NCBI GenBank assembly: GCA_963697365.1
Contig: CAVONT010000018.1
Span: 9,544 to 73,543 of the forward strand
Length of the DNA: 64,000 nucleotides
Direction of reading: 5' to 3'
Origin: CAIXZV01 sp963697365
GTDB lineage: Bacteria; Chloroflexota; Limnocylindria; Limnocylindrales; CSP1-4
Shown in pieces: positions 17,276 through 27,882 of the stretch (position 1 is the first letter of the stretch; each line of letters starts with the position of its first letter). The notes below the pieces were generated by a model. It was given only the letters and a program-made list of their open reading frames with translations, was not told the origin of the DNA and did not search any database. The translations under genes were made by a program, and so were the position numbers.

Positions 17276-19201
17276 TCAGACCTCCTTGAACTCGCCCTCG
17301 ACGGTCTCGTCGCCGTCGGGCGCGGCGCCACCCTCCGGTGCGTCGTCACCTGCGGCCTGGTCGCCATCGGGCTGATCGGCCGAGGCCGATGCCGCGCCGG
17401 CCTGGTAGGCGGCCGTGGACACGCGGTTGAGCGTCTCGATGAGCTTCTCCATGCCGGCCTTGATCAGCTCGAGGTTGTCGCCCTTGAGCGCCTCGCGCAG
17501 CCCGGCGACCTCGCGCTCCACCTCGGCCTTGTCCTCGGACGACACCTTGTCGCCGAGGTCCTTGAGCGTGCGCTCGGCCTGGTAGGTCAGCTGCTCGGCC
17601 TGGTTGCGGAGCTCGACCTCATCGCGCCGCTTCTTGTCGTCGTCGGCGTGGGACTCGGCGTCGCGGACCATCCGGTCGACGTCGTCCTTGCTGAGCATCG
17701 AGGAGGCGGTGATCCGGACCTGCTGCTCCTTGCTGGTCGCGCGGTCCTTCGCCTTCACGTCGAGGATGCCGTTCGCGTCGATGTCGAACGTGACCTCGAC
17801 CTGCGGGATGCCGCGGGGTGCCGGCGGAATGCCGTCGAGGATGAACTTGCCCAGCGTCTTGTTGTCCTGGGCGAAGTCGCGCTCGCCCTGGAGCACGTGG
17901 ATCTCGACCTGGCTCTGGTTGTCCGAGGCGGTCGAGAAGACCTGCGACTTCGAGGTCGGGATCGTCGTGTTGCGGTCGATCAGGCGGGTCATGACGCCGC
18001 CCAGGGTCTCGATACCAAGGCTCAGCGGGGTCACGTCGAGGAGCAGGACGTCCTTGACCTCGCCGCCGAGCACGCCGGCCTGGATCGCCGCCCCGATGGC
18101 CACGACCTCGTCCGGGTTGACGCCGCGGTGCGGCTCCTTGCCGAAGAGCGCCTTGACCGCCTCCTGGACCGCGGGCATGCGGGTCATGCCGCCCACGAGG
18201 ATGACCTCGTTGATGTCGGCAGGCTTGAGGCCCGAGTCCTTGAGGGCCGCGATCACGGGCTGCTTCGTCTTCTCGATGAGATCGCCCACGAGCGACTCGA
18301 GCTTGGCCCGGGTGAGGCTGACCACGAGGTGCTTGGGGCCGGTGGCATCGGCCGTGATGTACGGCAGGTTGATCTCGGTGGACGCCGTGGAGGACAGCTC
18401 GATCTTTGCCTTCTCGGCCGCCTCCTTGAGGCGCTGCAGGGCCTGCTGGTCCTTCGCGAGGTCCATGCCCTGGTCCTTCTTGAACTCGGCCAGCAGCCAC
18501 TCGATCACGCGCTGGTCGAAGTCGTCGCCGCCGAGGTGCGTGTCGCCGTTGGTCGCCTTGACCTCGAAGACGCCCTCGCCCAGCTCCAGGATGGAGATGT
18601 CGAAGGTGCCGCCGCCCAGGTCGTAGACCGCGATCTTCTCGTCGTGCTTCTTGTCGAGGCCGTAGGCAAGCGCGGACGCGGTGGGCTCGTTGATGATCCG
18701 CTTGACCTCGAGACCCGCGATCCGGCCGGCGTCCTTGGTCGCCTGGCGCTGCGTGTCGTCGAAGTAGGCCGGGACGGTGATGACCGCCTCGGTCACCTTC
18801 TCGCCCAGGTACGCCTCGGCGTCGGCCTTGAGCTTCTGGAGGACCATCGCGCTGATCTCGGGCGGCGTGTAGTGGCCGTCGCCGGCAACGACGCGGATGC
18901 CGTCGGACTTGGGATCCTTCTCGACCGTGTACGGGACGAGCTTCATCGAGTGCTTCGTCTCGGGATCGTCCCAACGGCGGCCCATGAAGCGCTTGATGGA
19001 GTAGATGGTGTTGGCGGGATTCGTGACCGCCTGGCGCTTGGCCAGCTGGCCGACGACGCGCTCGCCCGACTTCGGGAAGCCGACGACCGACGGGACGGTG
19101 CGGTTGCCCTCGGAGCTGGGGATGACGGTGGGCTCGCCGCCCTCCATCACCGCGACGACGGAGTTGGTCGTCCCGAGGTCGATGCCGATGATCTTGCCCA
19201 T
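17276..19201 (-). CDS. dnaK: Hsp70 chaperone DnaK
   Basis: ATP-dependent chaperone, 641 residues, normal length. It shows IIGIDLGTTNSVVAVMEGG, VPAYFDDTQRQATKDAGRIA, VYDLGGGTFDISIL, EVILVGGMTRMPAVQ, the substrate-binding domain (LLLDVTPLSLGIETLGGVMT) and an acidic C-terminal tail ending EGEFKEV. It is the third gene of the hrcA-grpE-dnaK heat-shock operon, 65 bases after grpE, with AGGAGAA before the ATG. Regulation is expected through HrcA at the CIRCE element upstream of hrcA. Confidence 0.98.
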   Translation of the reverse strand: MGKIIGIDLGTTNSVVAVMEGGEPTVIPSSEGNRTVPSVVGFPKSGERVVGQLAKRQAVTNPANTIYSIKRFMGRRWDDPETKHSMKLVPYTVEKDPKSDGIRVVAGDGHYTPPEISAMVLQKLKADAEAYLGEKVTEAVITVPAYFDDTQRQATKDAGRIAGLEVKRIINEPTASALAYGLDKKHDEKIAVYDLGGGTFDISILELGEGVFEVKATNGDTHLGGDDFDQRVIEWLLAEFKKDQGMDLAKDQQALQRLKEAAEKAKIELSSTASTEINLPYITADATGPKHLVVSLTRAKLESLVGDLIEKTKQPVIAALKDSGLKPADINEVILVGGMTRMPAVQEAVKALFGKEPHRGVNPDEVVAIGAAIQAGVLGGEVKDVLLLDVTPLSLGIETLGGVMTRLIDRNTTIPTSKSQVFSTASDNQSQVEIHVLQGERDFAQDNKTLGKFILDGIPPAPRGIPQVEVTFDIDANGILDVKAKDRATSKEQQVRITASSMLSKDDVDRMVRDAESHADDDKKRRDEVELRNQAEQLTYQAERTLKDLGDKVSSEDKAEVEREVAGLREALKGDNLELIKAGMEKLIETLNRVSTAAYQAGAASASADQPDGDQAAGDDAPEGGAAPDGDETVEGEFKEV

Positions 19202-19266
19202 GCTGGGGGTTCTCCTGGTTGGTTCGGGGGTTCGGGTTCGGTTTCGGGTAGGGGTGGTGGCTGGCG

Positions 19267-19863
19267 CTAGTTGGTGGGGCCGGCGCCCGTGGCGCCCGTG
19301 TCGTCGCCCGCCGCGACGGCCACGAGGGCGGGCCGGATGAGGCGATCTCGCAGTCGGTAGCCGCGCCGGACCTCGCCGACGATCAGCCCCTCGGCAAGGC
19401 CCGTGCCCGGCACCGAGGTGATCGCCTCGTGCTCACGCGGATCGAAGGGCGTGCCGGGGGCCGCCTCGACCGGCGTCACGCCCTCGCTCTCGAGGAGCAG
19501 GCGCAGCTTGCGATCGATGGCAGCGACACCGTCAGCCCACGCATCGCCCTCGAAGGCGGAGGGACGGTTGTCGATGGCCCGGTCGAAGTCGTCCGCGAGG
19601 CCGAGAACCTTGGTGATCAGGTCCACGCCGGCGAGGCCGCGCTCCTCGGCGCGCTCCTTGGCGGTTCGCGTCTTGAAGTTGGTGAACTCGGCGCGCTCGC
19701 GCTGGAGGGCGAGCAGGTACTCGTCCTTCTCGGCACGTGCCGTGTCCCTGTCGGCGACGGCGGCGTCGCGTTCGGCCGCGAGGGCCTCGATCTGCTTGAG
19801 GAGTGCCGCGGGTGAGATGTCGATCTCGGCCGCCCGCTCGTCGGCGCGTGTTCTGCGGGTCAT
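19267..19863 (-). CDS. grpE: Nucleotide exchange factor GrpE
   Basis: Releases ADP from DnaK. With the ATG at 19863 the protein has 198 residues. AGGAG lies four bases before this ATG, whereas an in-frame ATG at 19899 overlaps hrcA and has no ribosome site. A long N-terminal coiled-coil (residues ~15-75, heptad pattern in LLKQIEALAAERDAAVADRD) is followed by the GrpE signature region (FDPREHEAITSVPG, VGEVRRGYRLRDRLIRPALV). Confidence 0.96.
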   Translation of the reverse strand: MTRRTRADERAAEIDISPAALLKQIEALAAERDAAVADRDTARAEKDEYLLALQRERAEFTNFKTRTAKERAEERGLAGVDLITKVLGLADDFDRAIDNRPSAFEGDAWADGVAAIDRKLRLLLESEGVTPVEAAPGTPFDPREHEAITSVPGTGLAEGLIVGEVRRGYRLRDRLIRPALVAVAAGDDTGATGAGPTN

Positions 19864-19891
19864 GGGTCTCCTGGAGCCTTGGGGGTCGTGC

Positions 19892-20953
19892 TCAGGCATA
19901 GAGGTGGTCGATCAGCTCGTTCATCAGGCCGGACACGAAGCGGACGGTGCCGATGGCCTGCGGGTACGCCATGCGGGTGGGCCCGAGGACGCCCACCACG
20001 CCGACCGCGCGGCCGGGATTGCCGTAGGGGGCGAGCACCAGCGACACGTCCGCCATCTCCTCGGCCGGGTTCTCCGAGCCGATGAAGACGCGCACCCGGC
20101 CGTCATGGGCCACGCTGCCGATCAGCTGGGCGAGGTATGCCCGGTTCTCGAGGGCCGCGAAGACCCGCCGGAGCTTCTCGCTCTGGGCGAACTCCGGGGC
20201 GGCCATCACGTTGAGGAGACCGTCGCTGAACAGCTCCTCGATCGCCGCGCCGTCGAACTCCTGGAGGGCGCGGACCACGCGCTCGCCGATCCTGCGCGGC
20301 AGGTCGTCAGCGGGGTCGTCGTCGCTGAGCATCGCGAGGGCGACCTCCGCCTGGGCGGCGGTGCAGCCGTCGAGCAGCTCGTTGAGGCGGTTGGCGACGG
20401 CGGTCAGCTCGTCCTGGTCGCAGGGGTGGTCGAGGCCGCACAGGACCTGCTTGAGCGAGCCCTCGCGCAGGACGAGGATCAGGCTGGCCATGCGGTCGCT
20501 GATGCTCACGAGGTCCAGGCGCCGCAGGTGGGCGCGGATCGGCTTCGCGGGTGTCGCGAGACCGGCGGCGCGGGTGACCGATGCGAGCGTGGTGGCCGCC
20601 AGCCGGAACCAGTGCTCCGACGCGTACTCCACCTGGCCGAACTGGTGGCGGATCATCAGCTGCTCCACCGGCGGGAGCGGGACGGTGTCCACGATCGACT
20701 CGACGTAGAAGCGGTAGCCGTGCTCGGTGGGGACGCGGCCGGCAGACGTGTGCGGGTGCATCAGGAGGCCGGCCATCTCGAGCTCGGCGAGGACGGCGCG
20801 GACGGTGGCGCTGGACACACCGAGCCGATAGCGCTCCACGAGCGCCTGGCTGCCAACCGGGTTGGCGGTGGTGACGTATTCCTCGATGACGGCCCGGAGG
20901 ATCGCCTGGGAGCGGAGATCAAGGGGGCCGCTGGAGCGACGAGCTCGCGCCAT
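19892..20953 (-). CDS. hrcA: Heat-inducible transcription repressor HrcA
   Basis: Represses heat-shock operons by binding CIRCE. The 353 residues have an N-terminal winged helix (QAILRAVIEEYVTTANPVGS, then LGVSSATVRAVLAELE and HPHTSAGRVPTEHGYRFYV) and the GAF-like HrcA domain ending VRFVSGLMNELIDHLYA. It heads the hrcA-grpE-dnaK operon. The CIRCE element lies 19-45 bases upstream of its start codon, so it is autoregulated in the classical way. Confidence 0.97.
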   Translation of the reverse strand: MARARRSSGPLDLRSQAILRAVIEEYVTTANPVGSQALVERYRLGVSSATVRAVLAELEMAGLLMHPHTSAGRVPTEHGYRFYVESIVDTVPLPPVEQLMIRHQFGQVEYASEHWFRLAATTLASVTRAAGLATPAKPIRAHLRRLDLVSISDRMASLILVLREGSLKQVLCGLDHPCDQDELTAVANRLNELLDGCTAAQAEVALAMLSDDDPADDLPRRIGERVVRALQEFDGAAIEELFSDGLLNVMAAPEFAQSEKLRRVFAALENRAYLAQLIGSVAHDGRVRVFIGSENPAEEMADVSLVLAPYGNPGRAVGVVGVLGPTRMAYPQAIGTVRFVSGLMNELIDHLYA

Positions 20954-20971
20954 GAGGCTCTCCTGCGGATG

Positions 20972-20998
20972 TTGGCACTCGCACCATGAGAGTGCTAA
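20972..20998 (-). promoter_or_regulatory. CIRCE operator
   Basis: Read on the minus strand this is TTAGCACTC-N9-GAGTGCCAA, the CIRCE inverted repeat with a single departure (the consensus second arm is GAGTGCTAA). It sits between the hrcA promoter and start codon. Confidence 0.96.
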
Positions 20999-21011
20999 CT
21001 GCGTTGGCAGA

Positions 21012-21041
21012 AGTCTAGCGCTCGCCGGTCGAGAGTGTCAA
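21012..21041 (-). promoter_or_regulatory. Vegetative promoter of the hrcA operon (TTGACA-N18-TAGACT)
   Basis: TTGACA at 21041-21036 and TAGACT at 21017-21012, 18 bases apart, with CIRCE starting 14 bases downstream of the -10 box. This is a perfect -35 hexamer. The adjoining stretch 21042-21283 shows no gene or clear structure. Confidence 0.8.
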
Positions 21042-21283
21042 CGACCCGCCCGCCTCAAGCGACGACGGCCGGATCATCCCTCCCGGATGCGGGCAGGGTC
21101 CCAATCCTCGTGCGGATGAACGCGGCCCAAGCCACGCAGAGATCGATCACTGAGCCACTTGCGTGCTTGTCCCCTGCACCACAGCCCCACAGTCATCCCT
21201 GCGGGGATATCGGCGGCCGGCACATCCTCGCCCGGACGAAGTCCTGGGTGCTCGGCGCGCGCATGCGGCGGACAATCGACGCG

Positions 21284-23016
21284 CTACGTGATCCGGGACG
21301 ATGCGATCGCGGTGAATCGCACCCGGGCGGCAGCTGCCGACGGATCCGAGAGGGCTGCCTGGGCCTCCGCGCGCAGCACCACGCAGTCGGCGGCACGGAT
21401 CGCTCGACGGACCGCCGGCAGGGACGCGGCACCCATCGACAGCTGGGTGACACCCAAGCCGACGAGCGCGAGCGCCGCCACCGGGTCGCCGCCCATCTCG
21501 CCGCACACGGAGAGCGAGATGCCGGCCCACCTGGCGCTCTCGGCCGCGCCGGCGATCAGGCGCAGGACCGCGGGGTGCATCGCGTCGCGGTACCGCTCCA
21601 GGGCGGGGTTGCCGCGATCCACCGCGAGCGTGTACTGGGTCAGGTCATTCGTGCCCAGGCTCGCGAACGCGATCTGGCCGAAGTAGGAGTCCGCCGCCAG
21701 GACCGCCGAGGGGATCTCCAGCATGACGCCCAGCGCGACATCGCCGCGCGCGACCGCGTCGGCGTCCAGGCCCTCGCGCGCCTGCCGGGCGAGGTCCGAG
21801 CAGCAGCGCCGCGTCGCCCGCGTCGGCCACCATCGGCGCCATCACCTTCACCGGACCGGCGGCCGCAGCGCGGTAGCAGGCGCGCAACTGGGTCAGGAAG
21901 ATCTCGGGACGGTCGTACGCGAGCCGGAGTGCGCGCACGCCCAGGAACGGGTTGTCCTCCTTCGGCATCGGCAGGTACGGGATGGGTTTGTCGCCACCGA
22001 TGTCGAGCAGCCGGATGGTGACCGGGTCGCCGCCGAACGACCTCGACGACCTCGGTGTAGGCGCGGGCCTGCTCGTCCTCCGACGGGGGCGTGCTCCGCT
22101 CGAGGAACAGGAACTCGGTCCGGAACAGGCCGACGCCGCGGGCGCCGAGCACGCGAGCCGGATCCGCCTCCGCAGGCGTGCCGATGTTCGCGAGGAGCGT
22201 GACCTCGACGCCGTCCGTGGTCACCGCCGGCAGCGACGCCTCCTCGACGTCGTGGGATCGCACCTCCGCCAGTCGGGCGGCGCGCCCGTCGAGGTCCGCT
22301 GCGGTGGCTTCATCGGCGTCGAGCACCACCTCGCCGGTCGCCCCGTCGATCGCGAGCTCGTCCGCCCCCTTGAGCGCAGCCAGGAGCCCGGGGATCCCGA
22401 CCACCGCGGGGATGCCGTAGGCGCGGGCGAGGATGGCGGCATGGGCCGTCGGCGAGCCGGCCTCGAGCGCGATCCCGAGGATGTTCTCCCGGGGCAGGGT
22501 CGCCGTCAGCGAGGGCGACAGGTCCTCCCCCACCACGACGGCCGGGGACGGCAGCAGGTCCTCCTGCTCGGGGAGGCCGGCCACCACGCGGGCGATCCGC
22601 TCCGCGACGTCGATCACGTCCGCCGACCGGGCGGCGAGCAGCTCGTCCTCGAGCGCGGCAAGCGTCGCTGCCACCTCGACACCCGCCACCTGGATTGCGG
22701 CCAGCGCGTCGTCGCCGTGGTCGTGGATACGCGCCGCGGCGGCATCGATCAGCGTTGGATCCCAGGCCAGGGTCGCGTGGGCCATGAAGATGCCCGACTC
22801 GTCCTCGTGGCCGGCCTCGGCAGCCCGGTCGGACATCGCCATGAGGTCGTCGGCGGCCTGGTTCGCGGCGTCGCGGAGAACCAGCTCCTCGTCGGCCTCA
22901 GCGCCGGGCGCGACACGACCACCGGTCGGCAGGACTTGGCGGCGCACGAGGGCCCACGGTCCCCGCGCCACGCCGGGTGCCGCCGCCACGCCGCTCAACC
23001 GCCGCTCGCCCGCCAT
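21284..23016 (-). CDS. ptsI: Phosphoenolpyruvate-protein phosphotransferase (PTS enzyme I), two frameshifts
   Basis: Enzyme I transfers phosphate from PEP to HPr. About 577 residues if restored, the usual length. Frame 1 (23016 to about 22035) carries the active-site segment GSPTAHAAILARAYGIPAVVG with His, and GARGVGLFRTEFLFL. After an indel the frame resumes with DPVTIRLLDIGGDKPIPYL and GVRALRLAYDRPEIF. A second indel near 21800 precedes QIAFASLGTNDLTQYTLAVDR and LSVCGEMGGDPVAALALVGLG, the catalytic C-terminal motif. Motifs are intact on both sides of each break, so assembly error is likelier than decay. GGAGG precedes the ATG. HPr and EII genes are not in the window. Confidence 0.9.
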
Positions 23017-23107
23017 CGCACTGGCCTCCCCTGCACGCTCGGCACCGCAGTCGCGGGCCCGGCCCCATTGTCGGCCATGCGGGTCGGCTGAGCGCGGCTC
23101 GATCTAC

Positions 23108-24412
23108 TCAGAGAACCCGGGCGAATACCTCGTTCGAGAGAAGGCGGCCGGTCGTGGTCAGGCGCACCCGTGGAGCGTCTGTTGGGCCGAACGCCTCCAG
23201 GAGACCGTTCGCGAAGCCCCAGTCGACGTGCGGGCCGAGCGGTCCGTGCATGGCCTCGTCCAGGTCAAGGCCGGTGTCGAGACGGAGCGCGAGGATGACC
23301 CGCTCGGCGGCAGCGCTCGCGGCGCCGAGCTGCTCAAGATCACCAGGAGGCAGGGACGGCGGCGATAGCACGGACGGCGGGGACACGCGAACCGAGCCCA
23401 AGGACGCCAGGTACGCATCGAGGCGGGCGGCGTTCCAGCGCCGGACGACGCCATCGAAGGCGTGTGCCCCGGGCCCGACCGCCTCGTACGGCCGCCGGTT
23501 CCAGTAGACGAGGTTGTGGCGGCTCTCGTGGCCAGGGCGCGCCCAGTTCGAGATCTCGTACCCGCGGAATCCCGCCGCGCCGAGCCGCTCCACTGCCAGC
23601 ACGTACTGCGCGGCCGCCGCCGCCTCGTCCTGCCGCTTGGCCGCCGCCGCCCGCCAGCGTCGCGCGCCGGGACTCGTGGGCAGGTGGTCGCCGAGCTCGC
23701 CGGTGATCCCCTCGGCATCGGGGTCATCCAGCGTCAGCGCGTACGCCGAGATGTGGTCGACGCCCAGGTCCAGTGCGGCCTCCAGCGTGGCGCCCCACGC
23801 ATCCAGGTCCTGGCCGGGCACCTCGTACAGCAGGTCCAGCGAGACCGACGCGATACCGGCGGCACGGGCATCCGCGACGGCGCCTGCGATGTCCTCGGGA
23901 CGGTGCCGGCGGCCCAGGCCGCGCAGCAGGACCGGGTCGAACGACTGGGCGCCCAACGAGACACGGTTCACGCCGGCCTCGCGCAATGCCGCCATGTCGC
24001 CGCGCTCGTCGGGACCGGGGTTGGACTCGATCGTCACCTCGGCACCCCCCGCGATCCCGAACCGGGAGCGCACGCGCTCAAGGATCCCGGCGATGGCGGC
24101 CGCCGGCAGCAGCGTGGGTGTGCCACCGCCGATGTAGACGGTCTCGAGCGGCGGGCGCCCGGGGAAGGCGGCATCGAGACGCTCGGCCCGCAGGTCCAGC
24201 TCCGTCAGCAGCGCGCCCGTGAACGCATCCACGCGCGCGGCCGGCCCGCGTGCGGCCGCCCCCGCATAGACCACGAAGTCGCAGTACGGGCAGAGCGAGA
24301 CGCAGAACGGGACGTGGACGTAGAGGGCGACGGGGGGCGCCTCCACGATCGACGGTGTCGCGGACGACGAGGCGGATGCCGGCGGGGACGACGAGCGATC
24401 GTCCGGGTCCAT
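23108..24412 (-). CDS. hemW: Heme chaperone HemW (radical SAM, coproporphyrinogen-oxidase-like)
   Basis: Radical-SAM protein, 434 residues from ATG 24412, five bases after the CPBP gene. The cluster motif CVSLCPYC (CX3CX2C) is near residue 35, followed by ETVYIGGGTPTLL, TIESNPGP, RVSLGAQSFD and DLLYEVPGQDLDAW. The HemW-type C-terminal domain (FRGYEISNWARPGHESRHNL, YWNRRPYEAVGPGAHAF) is present. The first cluster cysteine follows VALYVHVPF rather than the extra N-terminal region of HemN, so HemW is preferred. Its position next to lepA matches the conserved lepA-hemW pairing. Confidence 0.94.
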   Translation of the reverse strand: MDPDDRSSSPPASASSSATPSIVEAPPVALYVHVPFCVSLCPYCDFVVYAGAAARGPAARVDAFTGALLTELDLRAERLDAAFPGRPPLETVYIGGGTPTLLPAAAIAGILERVRSRFGIAGGAEVTIESNPGPDERGDMAALREAGVNRVSLGAQSFDPVLLRGLGRRHRPEDIAGAVADARAAGIASVSLDLLYEVPGQDLDAWGATLEAALDLGVDHISAYALTLDDPDAEGITGELGDHLPTSPGARRWRAAAAKRQDEAAAAAQYVLAVERLGAAGFRGYEISNWARPGHESRHNLVYWNRRPYEAVGPGAHAFDGVVRRWNAARLDAYLASLGSVRVSPPSVLSPPSLPPGDLEQLGAASAAAERVILALRLDTGLDLDEAMHGPLGPHVDWGFANGLLEAFGPTDAPRVRLTTTGRLLSNEVFARVL

Positions 24413-24417
24413 CCCGG

Positions 24418-25215
24418 TCAGCGCTTGTCCTTCTCCCCGGGGTCCAGCACCTGCCAGCCCTTCGGCGTGGCGTGGCGGCGCTCGACCTCCTCGACCTCGG
24501 TCCCCTTCGGCTTCGGGATGCCGGCGTGCCCGGTGGTCAGGAAGATCGCGACCCTGGTGATGGCGTGACCGAGGAAGGCTGCCCCGATGCCCCCGGTGAT
24601 GCCGACGAGCCAGCCGCCCATCAGGCCCATCCCGAAGACCGAGAGGAGCATGTACCACGGCCGGCCTGGCGCTCCGAGCCGCGTCGCAAGTGCGTAGATG
24701 ATCGCCTGCATCAGGTTGGCCAGGTTCGGATCGATGCCGGCGGTGATGAGGAGGCCGAACAGGAGCCCGCGGAAGACGGCCTCGTCGACGAACGCCGTCG
24801 AGACGGCGTTGAGGATGGCCATCGGGTACTGGCCGGTCGGTGGGAGGCGGATCCTCTGGTAGCGGATGAGCGCGATGGAGGCGGCGATCGCCGCTCCGAT
24901 CGTCCCGTAGGCGAGACCGAGGATGACGGCGCCGAGACGGTCGCCAAGGCCGAGGTAGAGCTCGCTGTCCGCGCGAGGGTGGATCTGGAGCACGGCCAGG
25001 ATCCCCAGCACACCGAGGATGTACCAGGCGAACCGCCGGACGACGGACGGTTTGCGCCCCCAGCGGTCGACGTCGTTGTACTCGGCCGCGCTGAAGCGCT
25101 CGGCATCGAGGCGCAGGATCACGAGCAGCAGGGCGAGCCCGACGGCGATCAGGATCCGCAGGATCTCGGGAACCGCGTCGATCGACGGCAGGTCCGGCAG
25201 GCTGATGTCGGGCAC
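24418..25215 (-). CDS. CPBP-family intramembrane protease-like protein
   Basis: Integral membrane protein of 265 residues (GTG start) with about seven hydrophobic segments. The core motif STAFVDEAVFRGLLFGLL is the (E/D)ExxxR block of the CPBP (CAAX protease/bacteriocin-processing) family. A second His lies in AAFLGHAITRV. The cytoplasmic tail is basic and ends GEKDKR. It is inserted between lepA and hemW, 48 bases after lepA. Whether it is an active protease or a membrane scaffold is unknown. Confidence 0.78.
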   Translation of the reverse strand: MPDISLPDLPSIDAVPEILRILIAVGLALLLVILRLDAERFSAAEYNDVDRWGRKPSVVRRFAWYILGVLGILAVLQIHPRADSELYLGLGDRLGAVILGLAYGTIGAAIAASIALIRYQRIRLPPTGQYPMAILNAVSTAFVDEAVFRGLLFGLLITAGIDPNLANLMQAIIYALATRLGAPGRPWYMLLSVFGMGLMGGWLVGITGGIGAAFLGHAITRVAIFLTTGHAGIPKPKGTEVEEVERRHATPKGWQVLDPGEKDKR

Positions 25216-25263
25216 GGGCGGCTCAGGCGCGGGCGGCTGCGGACAGGGCAGACGAGGCGGACC

Positions 25264-27075
<1,812 letters not shown>

Positions 27076-27083
27076 GAGGCGGG

Positions 27084-27089
27084 AGTGTA
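27084..27089 (-). promoter_or_regulatory. -10 box (TACACT) just before the lepA GTG start
   Basis: TACACT on the minus strand, eight bases before the GTG at 27075 and preceded by GG rather than TG. No matching -35 hexamer is clear. The short distance suggests a leaderless mRNA for the lepA operon. Confidence 0.4.
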
Positions 27090-27250
27090 CCGGGTGGACT
27101 GTCCCCGCCTCGCACCGTGGGTCGGTCCTCACCTGTCCGCTGGCGCCTCGCGAAGGACCGGGCACGACGGAGGCAGCACCCGGCCGCTGAGCGACCGGGT
27201 GCTGCGTGTCCGGGTGCTGCGTTGTCCGGGTGCCGTGTGCCGGGTGGAGG

Positions 27251-27793
27251 TCAGGGCATCCAGCAGTAGTTCGAGCCCCCACCGATGTAGCCCTCCACCG
27301 ACGTCAGGGTGTTGTTGCCGACGACGGTGAGGATGCGGTAGTAGCCCTGGTGCTGGACCGGGAGGCTGAGCCGGCTGTTCACGAAGGTGCCGCCCCGCGT
27401 GTTGGCGAACATGGACCAGCCACTCTGGTTGCGACCGAAGGTGTCGAACGCCGCGTAGTTGTTGAACGTCGCATACACCGCCCACGCGGACCCGTTCCAG
27501 CGCTGCACCTGGTTCACCCAGACCACGGTCTCCGTGCCTCGAGTTGCCCAAGCGCGAGCCGGGGCCACGCGCAGGTTGCCGTTCTCACAGAAGAACCCGG
27601 ACGGGGGCTGGACCTGCGTCAGCGCGGCTGCGTCCTGCGCGCCGGTGGTGGCCAGCGAGCCGACGGCGAGGCCGAACGCCACCATGCCGGGGGCGATGAA
27701 CCGGAGCAGGGCCGGCAGCCGGCGGGTCTTGCGCCCCGCGATGCCTGTGCTGGTGGTGGCGAGATGCTGGTTGGACGCGGTCAGTGCGGTCAT
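27251..27793 (-). CDS. Secreted protein of unknown function
   Basis: 180 residues from ATG 27793, with AGGAAG seven bases upstream. A basic region (GRKTRRLPALLRF) is followed by a hydrophobic stretch (about residues 31-50, APGMVAFGLAVGSLATTGA), so it is probably exported by an N-terminal signal. The mature part is rich in aromatic, Asn and Gly residues (VQRWNGSAWAVYATFNNYAA, then QHQGYYRILTVVG) and has only two cysteines, near its ends (GFFCENG and NYCWMP), consistent with a disulfide-closed beta-sandwich. It follows the AfsR-like regulator gene after 89 bases on the same strand. No family recognised. Confidence 0.7.
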   Translation of the reverse strand: MTALTASNQHLATTSTGIAGRKTRRLPALLRFIAPGMVAFGLAVGSLATTGAQDAAALTQVQPPSGFFCENGNLRVAPARAWATRGTETVVWVNQVQRWNGSAWAVYATFNNYAAFDTFGRNQSGWSMFANTRGGTFVNSRLSLPVQHQGYYRILTVVGNNTLTSVEGYIGGGSNYCWMP

Positions 27794-27882
27794 CGGTCTT
27801 CCTCCATCTGACGCCCGGATGGGCGACTGAGGGAAGCATTGCCGGGCACGGTTGCAGTCTGGTAGCAGCCGCCGCCCGCGCT

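Noticed and set aside
21042..21283. Possible gene or RNA between ptsI and hrcA
   Set aside because: No frame with a start, ribosome site or coding-like composition, and no stable stem with a T-run; only the hrcA promoter at its edge is convincing.
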